Source: Candidatus Hydrogenedens sp. (GTDB lineage Bacteria; Hydrogenedentota; Hydrogenedentia; Hydrogenedentales; Hydrogenedentaceae). Taken from it: DNA of 19,707 bases. Where the stretch lies: NCBI GenBank assembly GCA_020216745.1, contig JAIWNQ010000291.1:1-19707 (forward strand), in the 5' to 3' direction. Of the stretch, positions 1-7,675 are shown one piece after another. A program made the position numbers and the translations under genes. Each line of letters begins with the position of its first letter. The first letter of the stretch is position 1. The notes under the pieces were generated by a model, which saw only the letters and a program-made list of their open reading frames with translations, had not been told where the DNA came from and made no database searches.

Positions 1-90
1 ACAAAAGACTTACGACTATTGAGCCAGAAAAGTATTCCAATTGGCACGGGTATTGTTATTAATAATTCGACAATTGAATATGAATTATAA
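1..90 (+). CDS. C-terminal end of an upstream gene (partial)
   Basis: Reading frame 1 is open from the first base to a TAA at 88-90 and gives 29 residues ending in GTGIVINNSTIEYEL. The composition, with alternating hydrophobic and polar residues, looks like a normal C-terminal beta strand and not like the Asn/Lys-rich stretch that follows. The stop lies 25 bases before the ATG at 116, so this is probably the previous gene of the same operon, cut by the window edge. Its product cannot be identified from the tail. The frame used by the next gene has a TGA at 20-22, so the two are separate. A chance open stretch of this length is possible. Confidence 0.45.
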   Translation, partial: TKDLRLLSQKSIPIGTGIVINNSTIEYEL

Positions 91-100
91 ACCAATAAAC

Positions 101-352
101 AGAAGGAGAAAAAAAATGAAAATGGATGTAAATAAAAATCAAAGATGCCTCGTTATTAATAATAACAAGCATAAAAATAAATATAAACAATTGGACCTTG
201 AAAGGAATTATAAAACTATGAAAAAACTTAGTAGTATAGGAGAAACAAATATGAAGAACACAAACAAAAATAAAAATGAACTAAGGAGAAGCGCAATGAA
301 TTTATATCCACAATTAAAAAAACATTTAAACAACAAGGAGAGAGGATTTATG
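101..352 (+). promoter_or_regulatory. Series of in-frame Shine-Dalgarno/ATG pairs in the leader of the large membrane protein
   Basis: Four strong purine boxes each precede an ATG by 7-9 bases, and all four ATGs are in the same frame with no stop between them: AAGGAG at 103-108 for ATG 116, AGGAGA at 238-243 for ATG 251, AAGGAG at 283-288 for ATG 296, and AAGGAG at 335-340 for ATG 350. The last ATG starts a good signal peptide (MKSRVLLGLLLSLVILISG). Translation may begin at any of them. On protein features alone 350 is the most natural start of the exported module. Confidence 0.6.
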
Positions 353-2269
353 AAAAGCAGAGTACTATTAGGTTTATTGTTAAGTTTGGTAATTTTGATA
401 AGTGGTATATGTTGGAGTTGTCAGGGGTATTTTACTTTACAGGAATTAGAAAACTCGAAGTTTTTATCATTTTTATATTTTCCTTGGCATCGTTTAATTA
501 CGCCTTATATTGAAAAGTGGTTTTTTATTGATGTGCCGGATATAGAGCCCAAAATAAGTCCTTTATTAGCATATGTAGGTTTTTATAAGAGCATAGATAT
601 AAATGATGAATGGGACTTTTTATTAAAAGAGGGCAGGAGTATTTTCTATATACTCCATGATATTTGTGCTATGGTTTTAAGTAATAGAGAGGGGCTGTCA
701 TATTATTTAGGTCATATGGGGAATGAATCAGTGGCTTTGATAAGTGGTGTAGGTCCATTAACTCAGTCTGTATTTTTATCTATATTAGGGGTAGTATTGT
801 TATCAATGCTATTGTTTGAGGTTTGGCGTCGTAATTTTAACATTGAATCAGGAGCCTTACTTCCTTGCTATGAATGTAATAATAATTATTGTATAACGGA
901 GAGTAAACAACTTAATGTAGGAGGGAAAAATATGGATAGGTATCAAACATTCAGTATGAATAACATAAACAGTAACAAAACAAAAGGAGGACATGATATG
1001 AATACCAATAAAGGCAATCAAAATAATTTTAGTAATGATGAAAGACAAGAGCAGAAGAAGGAAATGAGCCCTCAATTTTCTAAGGGTGTTTTATATATCA
1101 TATTGGGGCTGGGAATTATTGTTGCAGGTTATTTATTAGCTTCTTTCTTTTCGACACCAAAATTTAGTGATGGAGAAGCACCTAAATTTGAGTTGCCAGT
1201 ACAACAACAGCGTGTAATGGTCCCTCCAAAACCACAAACCCTCGACCCAGAAATAATATTTAATGAAAAGGTTAAACCTGTCGTTGAAGATTGTAAAAGG
1301 GAAAATGAAGAAGTACTGAGAAAATGCCTGTTTACTTTGGATGAAAGAATGAAAGAGTGTTATTCAGGCATAGACCCATTTTTAGATGATATGACATCAT
1401 TTGGAACAAAGATAGGTATAGTCTGGAATTGGGCTGTGGGTGATAAAGAGGCTTATATAAAATCTAAATTTGAGGAACATATCGTATCTGAGGAAGAACT
1501 GAAACAAATTCTTAATGATGTAGTTGAACAATATATTGAAGGAGTAGGCGGAAATATCAATGAAATGCATACGAGAATTATGGTAAATATGGAACCCATT
1601 CGTAAACAGTTTAATATCCCGAAAACCACAATAAAAACTTTTGTTAGTAGTGCTATGCAATATGTTTTGGAGGATATACAAAATAATAGTAATAAACTAT
1701 TGTGGAATACAATAATAAGTTATGGTTTGTCGGAGATTGGGAGCTATATTGCAGTACAAGGTGGATCTATTGTTTTAAGCCAAATTAGTTCGTATGTTTT
1801 ACCTACAATTTCAGAAGCCATTCTAACCCCTGCATTAGCAATGGCAGGAGTAAACTTAACTTCTACATTGGCTGGCGTTGGTGTAGGGACCGCTGCTTCT
1901 GCAGGGACTGGAGCTACTATCGGTTCAGTTATCCCGGGTTTTGGAACCGTAGTTGGATTTGTGGCAGGTGGAATTATCGGGATTATTATTGAAAACCATA
2001 TAGATAATAACTTCAAGGAAAAAATCAAACCTCAAATCGAGAGGTCTATTGATGAGATAAAAATACAAATTAGTAGAGGTTTTAGACAGAATATGTCAAG
2101 TGAAGAAGAGGTATTTATGAAGGATTTGTCTATGAAGATAAAACAGGGGGTAAGTGATTTTTGTAACATACAAAATCAAATAATAATGACAAATTATCAA
2201 AACCTTATAAATAACATAAATAACTCAATGGGGGTAGCTAAAAAAGTATCTATCTATGGGAATATCTAA
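116..2269 (+). CDS. Large membrane protein with glycine-zipper region, apparent in-frame fusion of two membrane modules
   Basis: Unknown function; 717 residues from the ATG at 116, which follows AAGGAG at 103-108. Residues 1-78 are an Asn/Lys-rich leader. Module A starts at residue 79 (ATG 350, with its own AAGGAG): a signal peptide or anchor, about 115 residues rich in aromatics, and a TM at about 218-237 followed by basic residues. A Cys/Asn-rich linker at about 245-320 contains two more Shine-Dalgarno/ATG pairs (ATG 932 and 998). Module B has a TM at 324-345, a helical stalk with three nearby Cys (EDCKRENEEVLRKCLF...ECYSG), and a Gly/Ala-rich glycine-zipper-like hydrophobic stretch at about 587-625, then a charged helical tail. 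A TTG at 41 is in frame but overlaps the upstream gene, and a TGA at 20-22 blocks further extension. The next gene follows closely, so they are probably co-transcribed. I vaguely recall similar uncharacterised proteins from planctomycete-like genomes but cannot confirm this. Confidence 0.75.
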   Translation: MKMDVNKNQRCLVINNNKHKNKYKQLDLERNYKTMKKLSSIGETNMKNTNKNKNELRRSAMNLYPQLKKHLNNKERGFMKSRVLLGLLLSLVILISGICWSCQGYFTLQELENSKFLSFLYFPWHRLITPYIEKWFFIDVPDIEPKISPLLAYVGFYKSIDINDEWDFLLKEGRSIFYILHDICAMVLSNREGLSYYLGHMGNESVALISGVGPLTQSVFLSILGVVLLSMLLFEVWRRNFNIESGALLPCYECNNNYCITESKQLNVGGKNMDRYQTFSMNNINSNKTKGGHDMNTNKGNQNNFSNDERQEQKKEMSPQFSKGVLYIILGLGIIVAGYLLASFFSTPKFSDGEAPKFELPVQQQRVMVPPKPQTLDPEIIFNEKVKPVVEDCKRENEEVLRKCLFTLDERMKECYSGIDPFLDDMTSFGTKIGIVWNWAVGDKEAYIKSKFEEHIVSEEELKQILNDVVEQYIEGVGGNINEMHTRIMVNMEPIRKQFNIPKTTIKTFVSSAMQYVLEDIQNNSNKLLWNTIISYGLSEIGSYIAVQGGSIVLSQISSYVLPTISEAILTPALAMAGVNLTSTLAGVGVGTAASAGTGATIGSVIPGFGTVVGFVAGGIIGIIIENHIDNNFKEKIKPQIERSIDEIKIQISRGFRQNMSSEEEVFMKDLSMKIKQGVSDFCNIQNQIIMTNYQNLINNINNSMGVAKKVSIYGNI
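919..1000 (+). promoter_or_regulatory. Internal Shine-Dalgarno/ATG pairs between the two membrane modules
   Basis: AGGAGGG at 919-925 precedes ATG 932, and AAGGAGG at 984-990 precedes ATG 998, each with a 7-base spacing. Both ATGs are in the frame of the surrounding gene. The bases between them are A-rich and encode Asn, Lys and Ser, like the leader at 116-350. Ribosomes starting at 998 would make module B alone (423 residues) with its TM close to the N-terminus. Confidence 0.55.
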
Positions 2270-2355
2270 TTAAAATGGAGGGAAAAACAATGATTAGTAA
2301 CAATAGAAATAATTGCAACAAAAACACAAATGCTATAAATAGAGGAGATATTATT

Positions 2356-3417
2356 ATGAATATGCATAAAAGAGTTAAAGGGAATTTGAAAAATCGTTTA
2401 ATGAAAAGAGAAAGAACTATTGTCTTGAGTTTATTGCTTGTAGTCGGGGTATTGTCTTTAAATTTTAACACCCATGCGATAGTTGGTCCTATAGCAAAGG
2501 GAATAGTAAAGGAAATATTAGAATTTATTGGGGAAAAAGGAGGAAAAGAAGTTCTGGAAAGTGTTGGTAAGAAAGTTAGCAAAGAAGCAATGGAAGAATT
2601 AGCGGAAAAAACGATAAAAGAAGTTGGTGAAGAAGGTGCAAAAAAAGTATTTAAAGAATTAGGTGAGCAAGCATTGAAGCATGGAGATGATGCATTTTTA
2701 GTGGCAAGAAAATATGGAGTACAACAAACAGTGCATTTATTGAAAGAACTTCCGGAAGAAACAGGGAAGAAGGCGGTAAAGGCGTTTTTAAATCGGGGCG
2801 ATGAACTTATGCCTTTAGCACAAAGATTTGGTAAAGAGGTTATAGAGATGGAAGTGAAACATCCGGGACTAACGAAACAGGTTGCGGTAGAGTTTGGAGA
2901 ACAAGGAATAAAATCGTTAAAGAATTGTGATACAAACCAGATAATAACATTACTAAGAAGAAAAGATATTTTAAATAATTTAACTCCTGAAGGGAAAGCA
3001 GTATTATGTCAAAAGGTGAGCCAAAGTTCTACCTGGAATAATATTGTAGATATATTTGAAAAACATCCCAAAACAACAGATGCATTGGTCAAATTAAGTG
3101 CAATACTGGGAAGTGTATATATTATTTCTGAAAAAGCCTTATCTTCGGATATAAAAAAAGTATTACCCGACGGAAGAGTTGTTGATGAAGAGGTAAGTAT
3201 ATTTCAGAATAGAGACATAACATATAATCAAGACGGTAGTATGGTAGAAAGTAATAATGACCCTATTAACAATTTTTCAAAAAATGTCATGGGCAGCGGG
3301 AAAAATATAGGAATTCACTATTTAGTTATATTTATTGGGGCTGGCATTGGATTATTCTTTGTTCTTCGGGGGTTGGTTCCCATTGTTATATCTCTCCGCA
3401 AAAAGAATAATGTTTAA
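2356..3417 (+). CDS. Secreted or membrane-anchored helical-repeat protein, unknown function
   Basis: 353 residues from ATG 2356, which follows GAGGAG at 2342-2347. A further in-frame ATG at 2290 has GGAGGG at 2277-2282, and ATG 2401 starts the signal peptide itself (MKRERTIVLSLLLVVGV, probable cleavage after THA). The mature part begins IVGPIAKGIVKEIL and continues as amphipathic helical repeats rich in Lys, Glu and Gly (EKGGKEVLESVGKK, EEGAKKVFKELGEQ, RGDELMPLAQRFGKE, EFGEQGIKSL). A C-terminal TM (HYLVIFIGAGIGLFFVL) and basic tail follow, so most of the protein should lie outside the cytoplasm. It starts close behind the large membrane protein and shares its Asn-rich leader with multiple start sites, which suggests joint expression and perhaps a complex. 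No enzyme motif is visible. The start between 2290 and 2401 is uncertain. Confidence 0.8.
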   Translation: MNMHKRVKGNLKNRLMKRERTIVLSLLLVVGVLSLNFNTHAIVGPIAKGIVKEILEFIGEKGGKEVLESVGKKVSKEAMEELAEKTIKEVGEEGAKKVFKELGEQALKHGDDAFLVARKYGVQQTVHLLKELPEETGKKAVKAFLNRGDELMPLAQRFGKEVIEMEVKHPGLTKQVAVEFGEQGIKSLKNCDTNQIITLLRRKDILNNLTPEGKAVLCQKVSQSSTWNNIVDIFEKHPKTTDALVKLSAILGSVYIISEKALSSDIKKVLPDGRVVDEEVSIFQNRDITYNQDGSMVESNNDPINNFSKNVMGSGKNIGIHYLVIFIGAGIGLFFVLRGLVPIVISLRKKNNV

Positions 3418-3455
3418 GTAAAAAATTAACACGGTAATAAAAAAGGAAGATGGCT

Positions 3456-3653
3456 ATGAGAGTTTATTGCACAATAATTCATATTTTGATAATAGTCGCT
3501 ATTATTTGCTTTCTTGTTTCAATAATAAAAGAGTGTGTGAAGGCTAACCAACAAGTGGAAAAACCGGGGTTTCTAAAGCGAATACTTAAATATTTTTGGG
3601 TACCGTATAAAACATGTTGGGAGTGGAAGGCGAAATATCCATTTCTTTTGTAA
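3456..3653 (+). CDS. Small single-TM membrane protein
   Basis: 65 residues: an N-terminal TM (TIIHILIIVAIICFLVSII), then a short basic, aromatic tail (KPGFLKRILKYFWVPYKTCWEWK). The ATG at 3456 is preferred over the one at 3450, because AAGGA at about 3443-3447 leaves a usable spacing only for 3456. It lies 38 bases after the helical-repeat protein on the same strand, so it is probably the third member of this cassette. Function is unknown; small size and topology would suit an accessory subunit, but this is inference. Confidence 0.6.
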   Translation: MRVYCTIIHILIIVAIICFLVSIIKECVKANQQVEKPGFLKRILKYFWVPYKTCWEWKAKYPFLL

Positions 3654-3704
3654 CTTTTCTATTTGAAGATTTTTCGTTTTTTGATAAATAGTGTGAATTA
3701 AAGA

Positions 3705-4417
3705 CTACATATCAGGGTGCAACAGATTATAATTAGATGGATTAAAAGGGGACTTAAAAAGGGAAGGGGTTTTATCATACCATTCTCGGAGTTTCTCCGC
3801 TGAGCTTTTGTTGTTCAATACCTTCTGCCTATGAACATAATTATAACAATAAATATATTGGTTTAATCTATCCATGAGCTTTTTGTAATCCGTAAAGTAA
3901 AGTTGTTTTAGAATGTCTATTATTCTAACATTAAACCGTTCAACCAATCCATAGGTCTTCGGCTCTTCGGGTAATTTTGGTAATTCCTTTACATCGACAT
4001 GAATATATCCTGGCTCTACCTCCTCAAATCGTCCCACCTACCCTCGTTGCTTCCGCATCCGCTCCTTCTATGTCTCTCGTTCCGCCTCAATGACCCCATG
4101 CCAATGTAAACACCGAACAATATTCAATCGATTGACATGTAAAATAAACGGTTTTAACACTCCCACTAATCCATCGATACCCATCCCGATACTCCGCCGT
4201 AGCTCATATATCACCCATTCCTACAGCGGATTTAAGACTGTCCTTAATTTATGCGGTCATGATGACTTATCGGTTAACTCTTCTCTCTTATAGTCCATGT
4301 GCTTAACCACAACCGCTTCGCAAAAACTATTACGGCTTCCTTCGACTCCTTTATCATCTTTTACATTTGAACTGTTATCTTATCGTTTGGGTTATACTTA
4401 ATTCCAGCCATATCCAT
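3705..4417 (-). pseudogene. Decayed IS481-family transposase with internal deletion
   Basis: Read on the minus strand, AAGGAGGGG and an ATG at 4417 start MDMAGIKYNPNDKITVQM, followed by a stop and recognisable but frameshifted N-terminal helix-turn-helix sequence (KMIKESKEAVIVFAKR). Another frame then gives LNPL-stop-EWVIYELRRS and leads, after two more stops, into GRFEEVEPGYIHVDVKELPKL. This is the beginning of the IS481 DDE core with the first catalytic Asp. The sequence jumps at about 3955-3970 directly to KTYGLVERFN, which holds the catalytic Glu, so roughly 100 residues including the second Asp are missing. The rest (YIYCYNYVHRQKVLNNKSSAEKLREWY) is the normal C-terminal region. Only 110 codons at 3705-4037 remain open. 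I found no convincing terminal inverted repeats or target duplication. The element is certainly inactive. Confidence 0.85.
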
Positions 4418-4460
4418 CCCCTCCTTGATTTCCTAACATTATCTGTCTTATTCTACATAT

Positions 4461-4472
4461 TATCATTTGATA
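4461..4472. promoter_or_regulatory. Short palindrome upstream of the winged-helix gene
   Basis: TATCA-TT-TGATA is a perfect 5-bp inverted repeat 64 bases before the chosen ATG of the winged-helix gene. It could be an autoregulatory operator, but the region is AT-rich and a chance palindrome is quite possible. Confidence 0.2.
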
Positions 4473-4535
4473 TTATTTAATATGTCTTATAGTCTGTTAG
4501 TATTGGATATATTAATTTACATAAAAGGTATTAAT

Positions 4536-5093
4536 ATGGAACAAAACGAAGTAAATATAGCCTTCGAAATCCTGTTAGAAGAAATTGAAGAAGTTTTTAA
4601 TTTTTTAAATGAAGAGGGAAAAACTGCTTTTAAAACTCAAGATTATGAAAAAGCAAGACAACTTATTGAAAATGGGGAAAAATTAAAACTATTCCGAGAA
4701 AAAATTAAAGTATTACAAACAGAATGGCAAAATCTATTTAGTAAAAAGGTATATTCAAGCAGTAGAAAAAGAAAATCTAAAGGTAGATTGAAAAGAGGAC
4801 TTCGGACTCCTGAATCTGAATTCAAAATTCCCATCTTAGAAGCGATTGTTAGTCTCGGAGGAAAAGGGAAAACGAGTAAAATCTTAGAGTTAGTTTTTCA
4901 AAAAATCAAGCATAAATTGAATACACACGATTTAGAACCTCTTAATTCAAATCCCGAACATAAAAGACGGGAAAACACGGCCCATTGGACAAGATATTCG
5001 CTCATCAATGAAGGATTACTCTCTGATAATTCTCCACAAGGTATCTGGGAAATAACTGAAAAAGGGCGTTCATTCTTGGGTTCGCAAAATTAG
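4536..5093 (+). CDS. Winged-helix (Mrr N-terminal-like) DNA-binding protein
   Basis: 185 residues. Residues 1-65 are predicted helical or coiled coil (EILLEEIEEVFNFLNEEG, YEKARQLIENGEKLKLFREK). A basic linker follows at about 70-90 (SSRKRKSKGRLKRG). The C-terminal half matches the Mrr_N winged-helix fold: FKIPILEAIVSLGGKGKTSKILE, then NTAHWTRYSLINEGLL and GIWEITEKGRSFL. In this family such domains occur at the N-terminus of Mrr-like restriction enzymes and also as stand-alone proteins; here there is no nuclease domain, so a transcriptional regulator is more likely than a restriction enzyme. Longer starts at TTG 4467 and ATG 4482 lack a ribosome site, whereas ATG 4536 follows AAAAGG at 4523-4528. 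It sits 49 bases before the secreted DUF4091 protein on the same strand and may control it. Confidence 0.8.
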   Translation: MEQNEVNIAFEILLEEIEEVFNFLNEEGKTAFKTQDYEKARQLIENGEKLKLFREKIKVLQTEWQNLFSKKVYSSSRKRKSKGRLKRGLRTPESEFKIPILEAIVSLGGKGKTSKILELVFQKIKHKLNTHDLEPLNSNPEHKRRENTAHWTRYSLINEGLLSDNSPQGIWEITEKGRSFLGSQN

Positions 5094-5096
5094 TCA

Positions 5097-5120
5097 ATTT
5101 GAGATAGATTTATATCAAAT
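5097..5120. promoter_or_regulatory. Imperfect palindrome upstream of the DUF4091 gene
   Basis: The arms ATTTGAGATA and TATATCAAAT match at nine of ten positions around a 4-base centre. The site lies between the winged-helix stop and the start of the DUF4091 gene at 5143 and shares the core ATTTGATA/TATCAAAT with the palindrome at 4461-4472. It is a candidate operator only. Confidence 0.25.
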
Positions 5121-5142
5121 AATTTTTATAAAGGGCATAACA

Positions 5143-7539
5143 ATGAATAAACATATTTCTCTTTTTTTAAATCTTTTCCTACTTTTTATTATTCATTATT
5201 CTCCGACTTTTGCGGAGAACATTGCTTTAGGGGCAAAGTATACATTAGATCCTGCTCCTAACTATGCTCACTGTAAAGATAAAGATGATACCATTCAACT
5301 CACTGATGGTAAATATGTAGAGGGATATTTCTGGACACAAGAAGGCACTGTCGGCTGGTCAAATGAAGGGCTTGTCATCATCACTATTGACCTCGGGAAA
5401 GATATGCCAATTGGGGGGGTATCTTTTAGCACTGCAGGGGGTACTGCAGGTGTTGAGTTTCCTAAATCTATTATGATTTTTACTGCAGGTGAAGATGGTA
5501 TATTTCATAAGATTGGTGATCTAATCGAACTAAATGAACAAAAAGTTAAACCTGCTAAAGAAGGATATACCACCTATATTTATAAGACTGAAAAAATAAA
5601 AACACATGGACGAAAAGTAGGTCTGGTCATCATTTCAGACCGTTTTACTTTCTGCGATGAAATTGAAGTTTATAAGGGGGATGACCGTTTCATAAATATT
5701 CCCTTCCCAGATGAGGGAACGGATGATTTGCACAAATATACACAAATGGTTACCATTCATAATTGTGTAAAGCAACGAATAACAAACGATATAGACTCTC
5801 TTCGCAAAATTACTGAAAATCTTTCATCAAGAAACAAACAACGCCAATACCGCAAGCAATTGGATAAGTTAACTCGAGAAGTTAAAAGCCTATCTATGGA
5901 ATACAATCCCGAATTCAAAACAATCTTTCCCATAAATCCAACCCACGAAAAAGTTTTTAATCTTTTAGGAAAACTCTGGAAGGATACAGGTATACATCAA
6001 ATTGCCGTTGAGCCAGTTGATCCATACCAATATCTTGAATTACTTCCTCCCAAGCCTATCTCTGCAAGCGACAAATCTAATCAACTTCACCTTGAAATGA
6101 TGCAAAATGAAATCCGTTCTGTCGCATTCAATATTGCCTCGCCACAGAATACGGATATAACTATCGCAATAACAGGGATACCCGATGACATTCAAAAAAA
6201 ACACATTGACGTCCGCAAAGTATTATGGACAGATACGAAGAAATTAGAACCTGTTGCCTCCGCATTAGTACCCCTTACCGATAACAATGGCATTTACAAA
6301 CTCCACATCACTGGCGGACTCATCCAGCAAATTTGGTTAACAATCCACTCAAAAGACCTCATTCCCGACATTTATACGATGACAGTTCAAGTGGACGAAA
6401 TATCATTACCTTTTACCTTAAAAATATATCCTATTCGTTTTCCTGACCGACCTACCCTACACATGGGAGGTTGGGATTATACAAATGTCCCGAAACACTA
6501 TGAAGTCACAGAAGTAAACCGAACAGACTTGGTCAATATGTTACGGGAATATTTCGTAGACTCTCCATGGGCTACTTCTGTTGCTATGCCCTTCGGTTCT
6601 TATGATGACAATGGGAACATGACTGCACCTCCAGACACATCTAATTTTGATGCATGGCGACAACTCTGGCACGATGCCCGTCAATATTGTGTATTCGTAT
6701 CCGTAGCCAATAAACTAAAGAACTGGGACATCGAAACCCCTCCATTTAACAAAGCAGTGGCAGAATGGGCAAAATTCTGGGGAAACTACATGCGTAAAGC
6801 AGGATTAGACCCATCACAGTTAGTTATTCTTCTGGTGGATGAACCTCATGAACATTCTGCAGATACTATTATCAAAGCATGGGCAAAGGTCATTCATGAT
6901 TCTGGTGCTGGGATTACTATCTGGGAAGACCCCATTTACAAAGATATGAGCCAGGCATTACCCGAAATGATTGCGGAGTGCGATGTTCTTTGTCCAAACC
7001 GACAACTTTTCTACTCCTGTGGAGAAGAATACCGTAATTTTTTTGTTAACCAACGAAATCAAGGTAAAAAACTTGAATTCTATTCCTGTAGCGGACCCAT
7101 GCGATTATTAGACCCATTCTCATATTGCAGACTACAAGCATGGGATTGCTGGCGTTATGGAGCAAGAGCCACATACTTCTGGGCATTTGCCGATTCCGCA
7201 GGTGCCTCTTCATGGAACGATTATCTTTGCACACGGAATACATATACCCCATTATTTATTGACGAAAACTCTGTCACCCCTGGTAAACATTTGGAAGCTA
7301 TGCGAGAAGGTATCGAAGACTACGAATACCTTCTTATGCTTGACAAAGCCATCAAGGAAGGCAAAGGCTCTGAATCTATACGACAAAAGGGAGAATCTTT
7401 ATTACGAGAACTCCCTGAAAAAGTCCTTGCCACCATGCCCGAAAACGGTAGATTATTCTGGCGTGAATCCAAAAATCCTGAAATCGTTGACCCCATCCGC
7501 CAACAAATCCTCCAAATCTTAAAACAATTAGGAAACTAA
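5143..7539 (+). CDS. Secreted glycoside-hydrolase-like protein with DUF4091 domain
   Basis: 798 residues. A signal peptide (MNKHISLFLNLFLLFIIHY, cleavage near TFA/EN) directs export. Residues about 26-180 resemble a discoidin (F5/8 C)-like carbohydrate-binding domain (NIALGAKYTLD, LTDGKYVEG, ITIDLG). A helical segment follows at about 190-260, then an Ig-like part to about 425. The C-terminal 370 residues fit a DUF4091/TIM-barrel glycoside-hydrolase-like domain: MGGWDYTN, ILLVDEPHEHS (Asp566-Glu567, the usual acidic end of a strand), and the family hallmark EAMREGIEDYEYLLML near 719-734. The substrate is unknown; the family is linked to polysaccharide breakdown, so a role in using plant or microbial glycans is inferred. 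AAAGGG with proper spacing precedes the ATG. It is followed by the terminator of the convergent prepilin gene. Confidence 0.85.
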   Translation: MNKHISLFLNLFLLFIIHYSPTFAENIALGAKYTLDPAPNYAHCKDKDDTIQLTDGKYVEGYFWTQEGTVGWSNEGLVIITIDLGKDMPIGGVSFSTAGGTAGVEFPKSIMIFTAGEDGIFHKIGDLIELNEQKVKPAKEGYTTYIYKTEKIKTHGRKVGLVIISDRFTFCDEIEVYKGDDRFINIPFPDEGTDDLHKYTQMVTIHNCVKQRITNDIDSLRKITENLSSRNKQRQYRKQLDKLTREVKSLSMEYNPEFKTIFPINPTHEKVFNLLGKLWKDTGIHQIAVEPVDPYQYLELLPPKPISASDKSNQLHLEMMQNEIRSVAFNIASPQNTDITIAITGIPDDIQKKHIDVRKVLWTDTKKLEPVASALVPLTDNNGIYKLHITGGLIQQIWLTIHSKDLIPDIYTMTVQVDEISLPFTLKIYPIRFPDRPTLHMGGWDYTNVPKHYEVTEVNRTDLVNMLREYFVDSPWATSVAMPFGSYDDNGNMTAPPDTSNFDAWRQLWHDARQYCVFVSVANKLKNWDIETPPFNKAVAEWAKFWGNYMRKAGLDPSQLVILLVDEPHEHSADTIIKAWAKVIHDSGAGITIWEDPIYKDMSQALPEMIAECDVLCPNRQLFYSCGEEYRNFFVNQRNQGKKLEFYSCSGPMRLLDPFSYCRLQAWDCWRYGARATYFWAFADSAGASSWNDYLCTRNTYTPLFIDENSVTPGKHLEAMREGIEDYEYLLMLDKAIKEGKGSESIRQKGESLLRELPEKVLATMPENGRLFWRESKNPEIVDPIRQQILQILKQLGN

Positions 7540-7610
7540 AAATATTAGAACCCCTAACCATCTTGATATAAAGGTAGTCTGTGAACAGCCCCTATCTACC
7601 AAACATAAAA

Positions 7611-7648
7611 GGAAAAATCAAGCAGGAATTCTAAAATGAACTCCTGCT
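7611..7648 (-). terminator. Rho-independent terminator of the prepilin gene
   Basis: AGCAGGA at 7621-7627 pairs with TCCTGCT at 7642-7648 (7 bp, 14-base loop). Read on the minus strand the hairpin is followed by TGATTTTTCC. It begins 28 bases after the end of the prepilin frame. On the plus strand no T-run follows, so it acts for the minus strand. Confidence 0.65.
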
Positions 7649-7675
7649 CGATTAGGTTATGTTAAAAATATTTGC

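Noticed and set aside
116..1070. Asn-rich (AAC/AAT) stretches as variable or template repeats of a diversity-generating retroelement
   Set aside because: There is no reverse transcriptase in the window, no pair of near-identical repeats differing at adenines, and the stretches lie at the N-terminus and in a linker, not in a C-type-lectin-like C-terminal domain.
4090..4293. Plus-strand open frame over the IS481 remnant
   Set aside because: The opposite strand carries recognisable, degraded transposase sequence; the plus-strand frame has no family resemblance and no ribosome site.
3705..4460. CTACATAT at 3705-3712 and 4453-4460 as a target duplication around the IS481 remnant
   Set aside because: The left copy includes the transposase stop codon and the repeat is longer than usual for the family; no terminal inverted repeats support these ends. 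The sequence is AT-rich and the match may be chance.
7157..7561. Additional open frames inside the 3' end of the DUF4091 gene on both strands
   Set aside because: They overlap a strongly supported coding domain fully and have no independent support.
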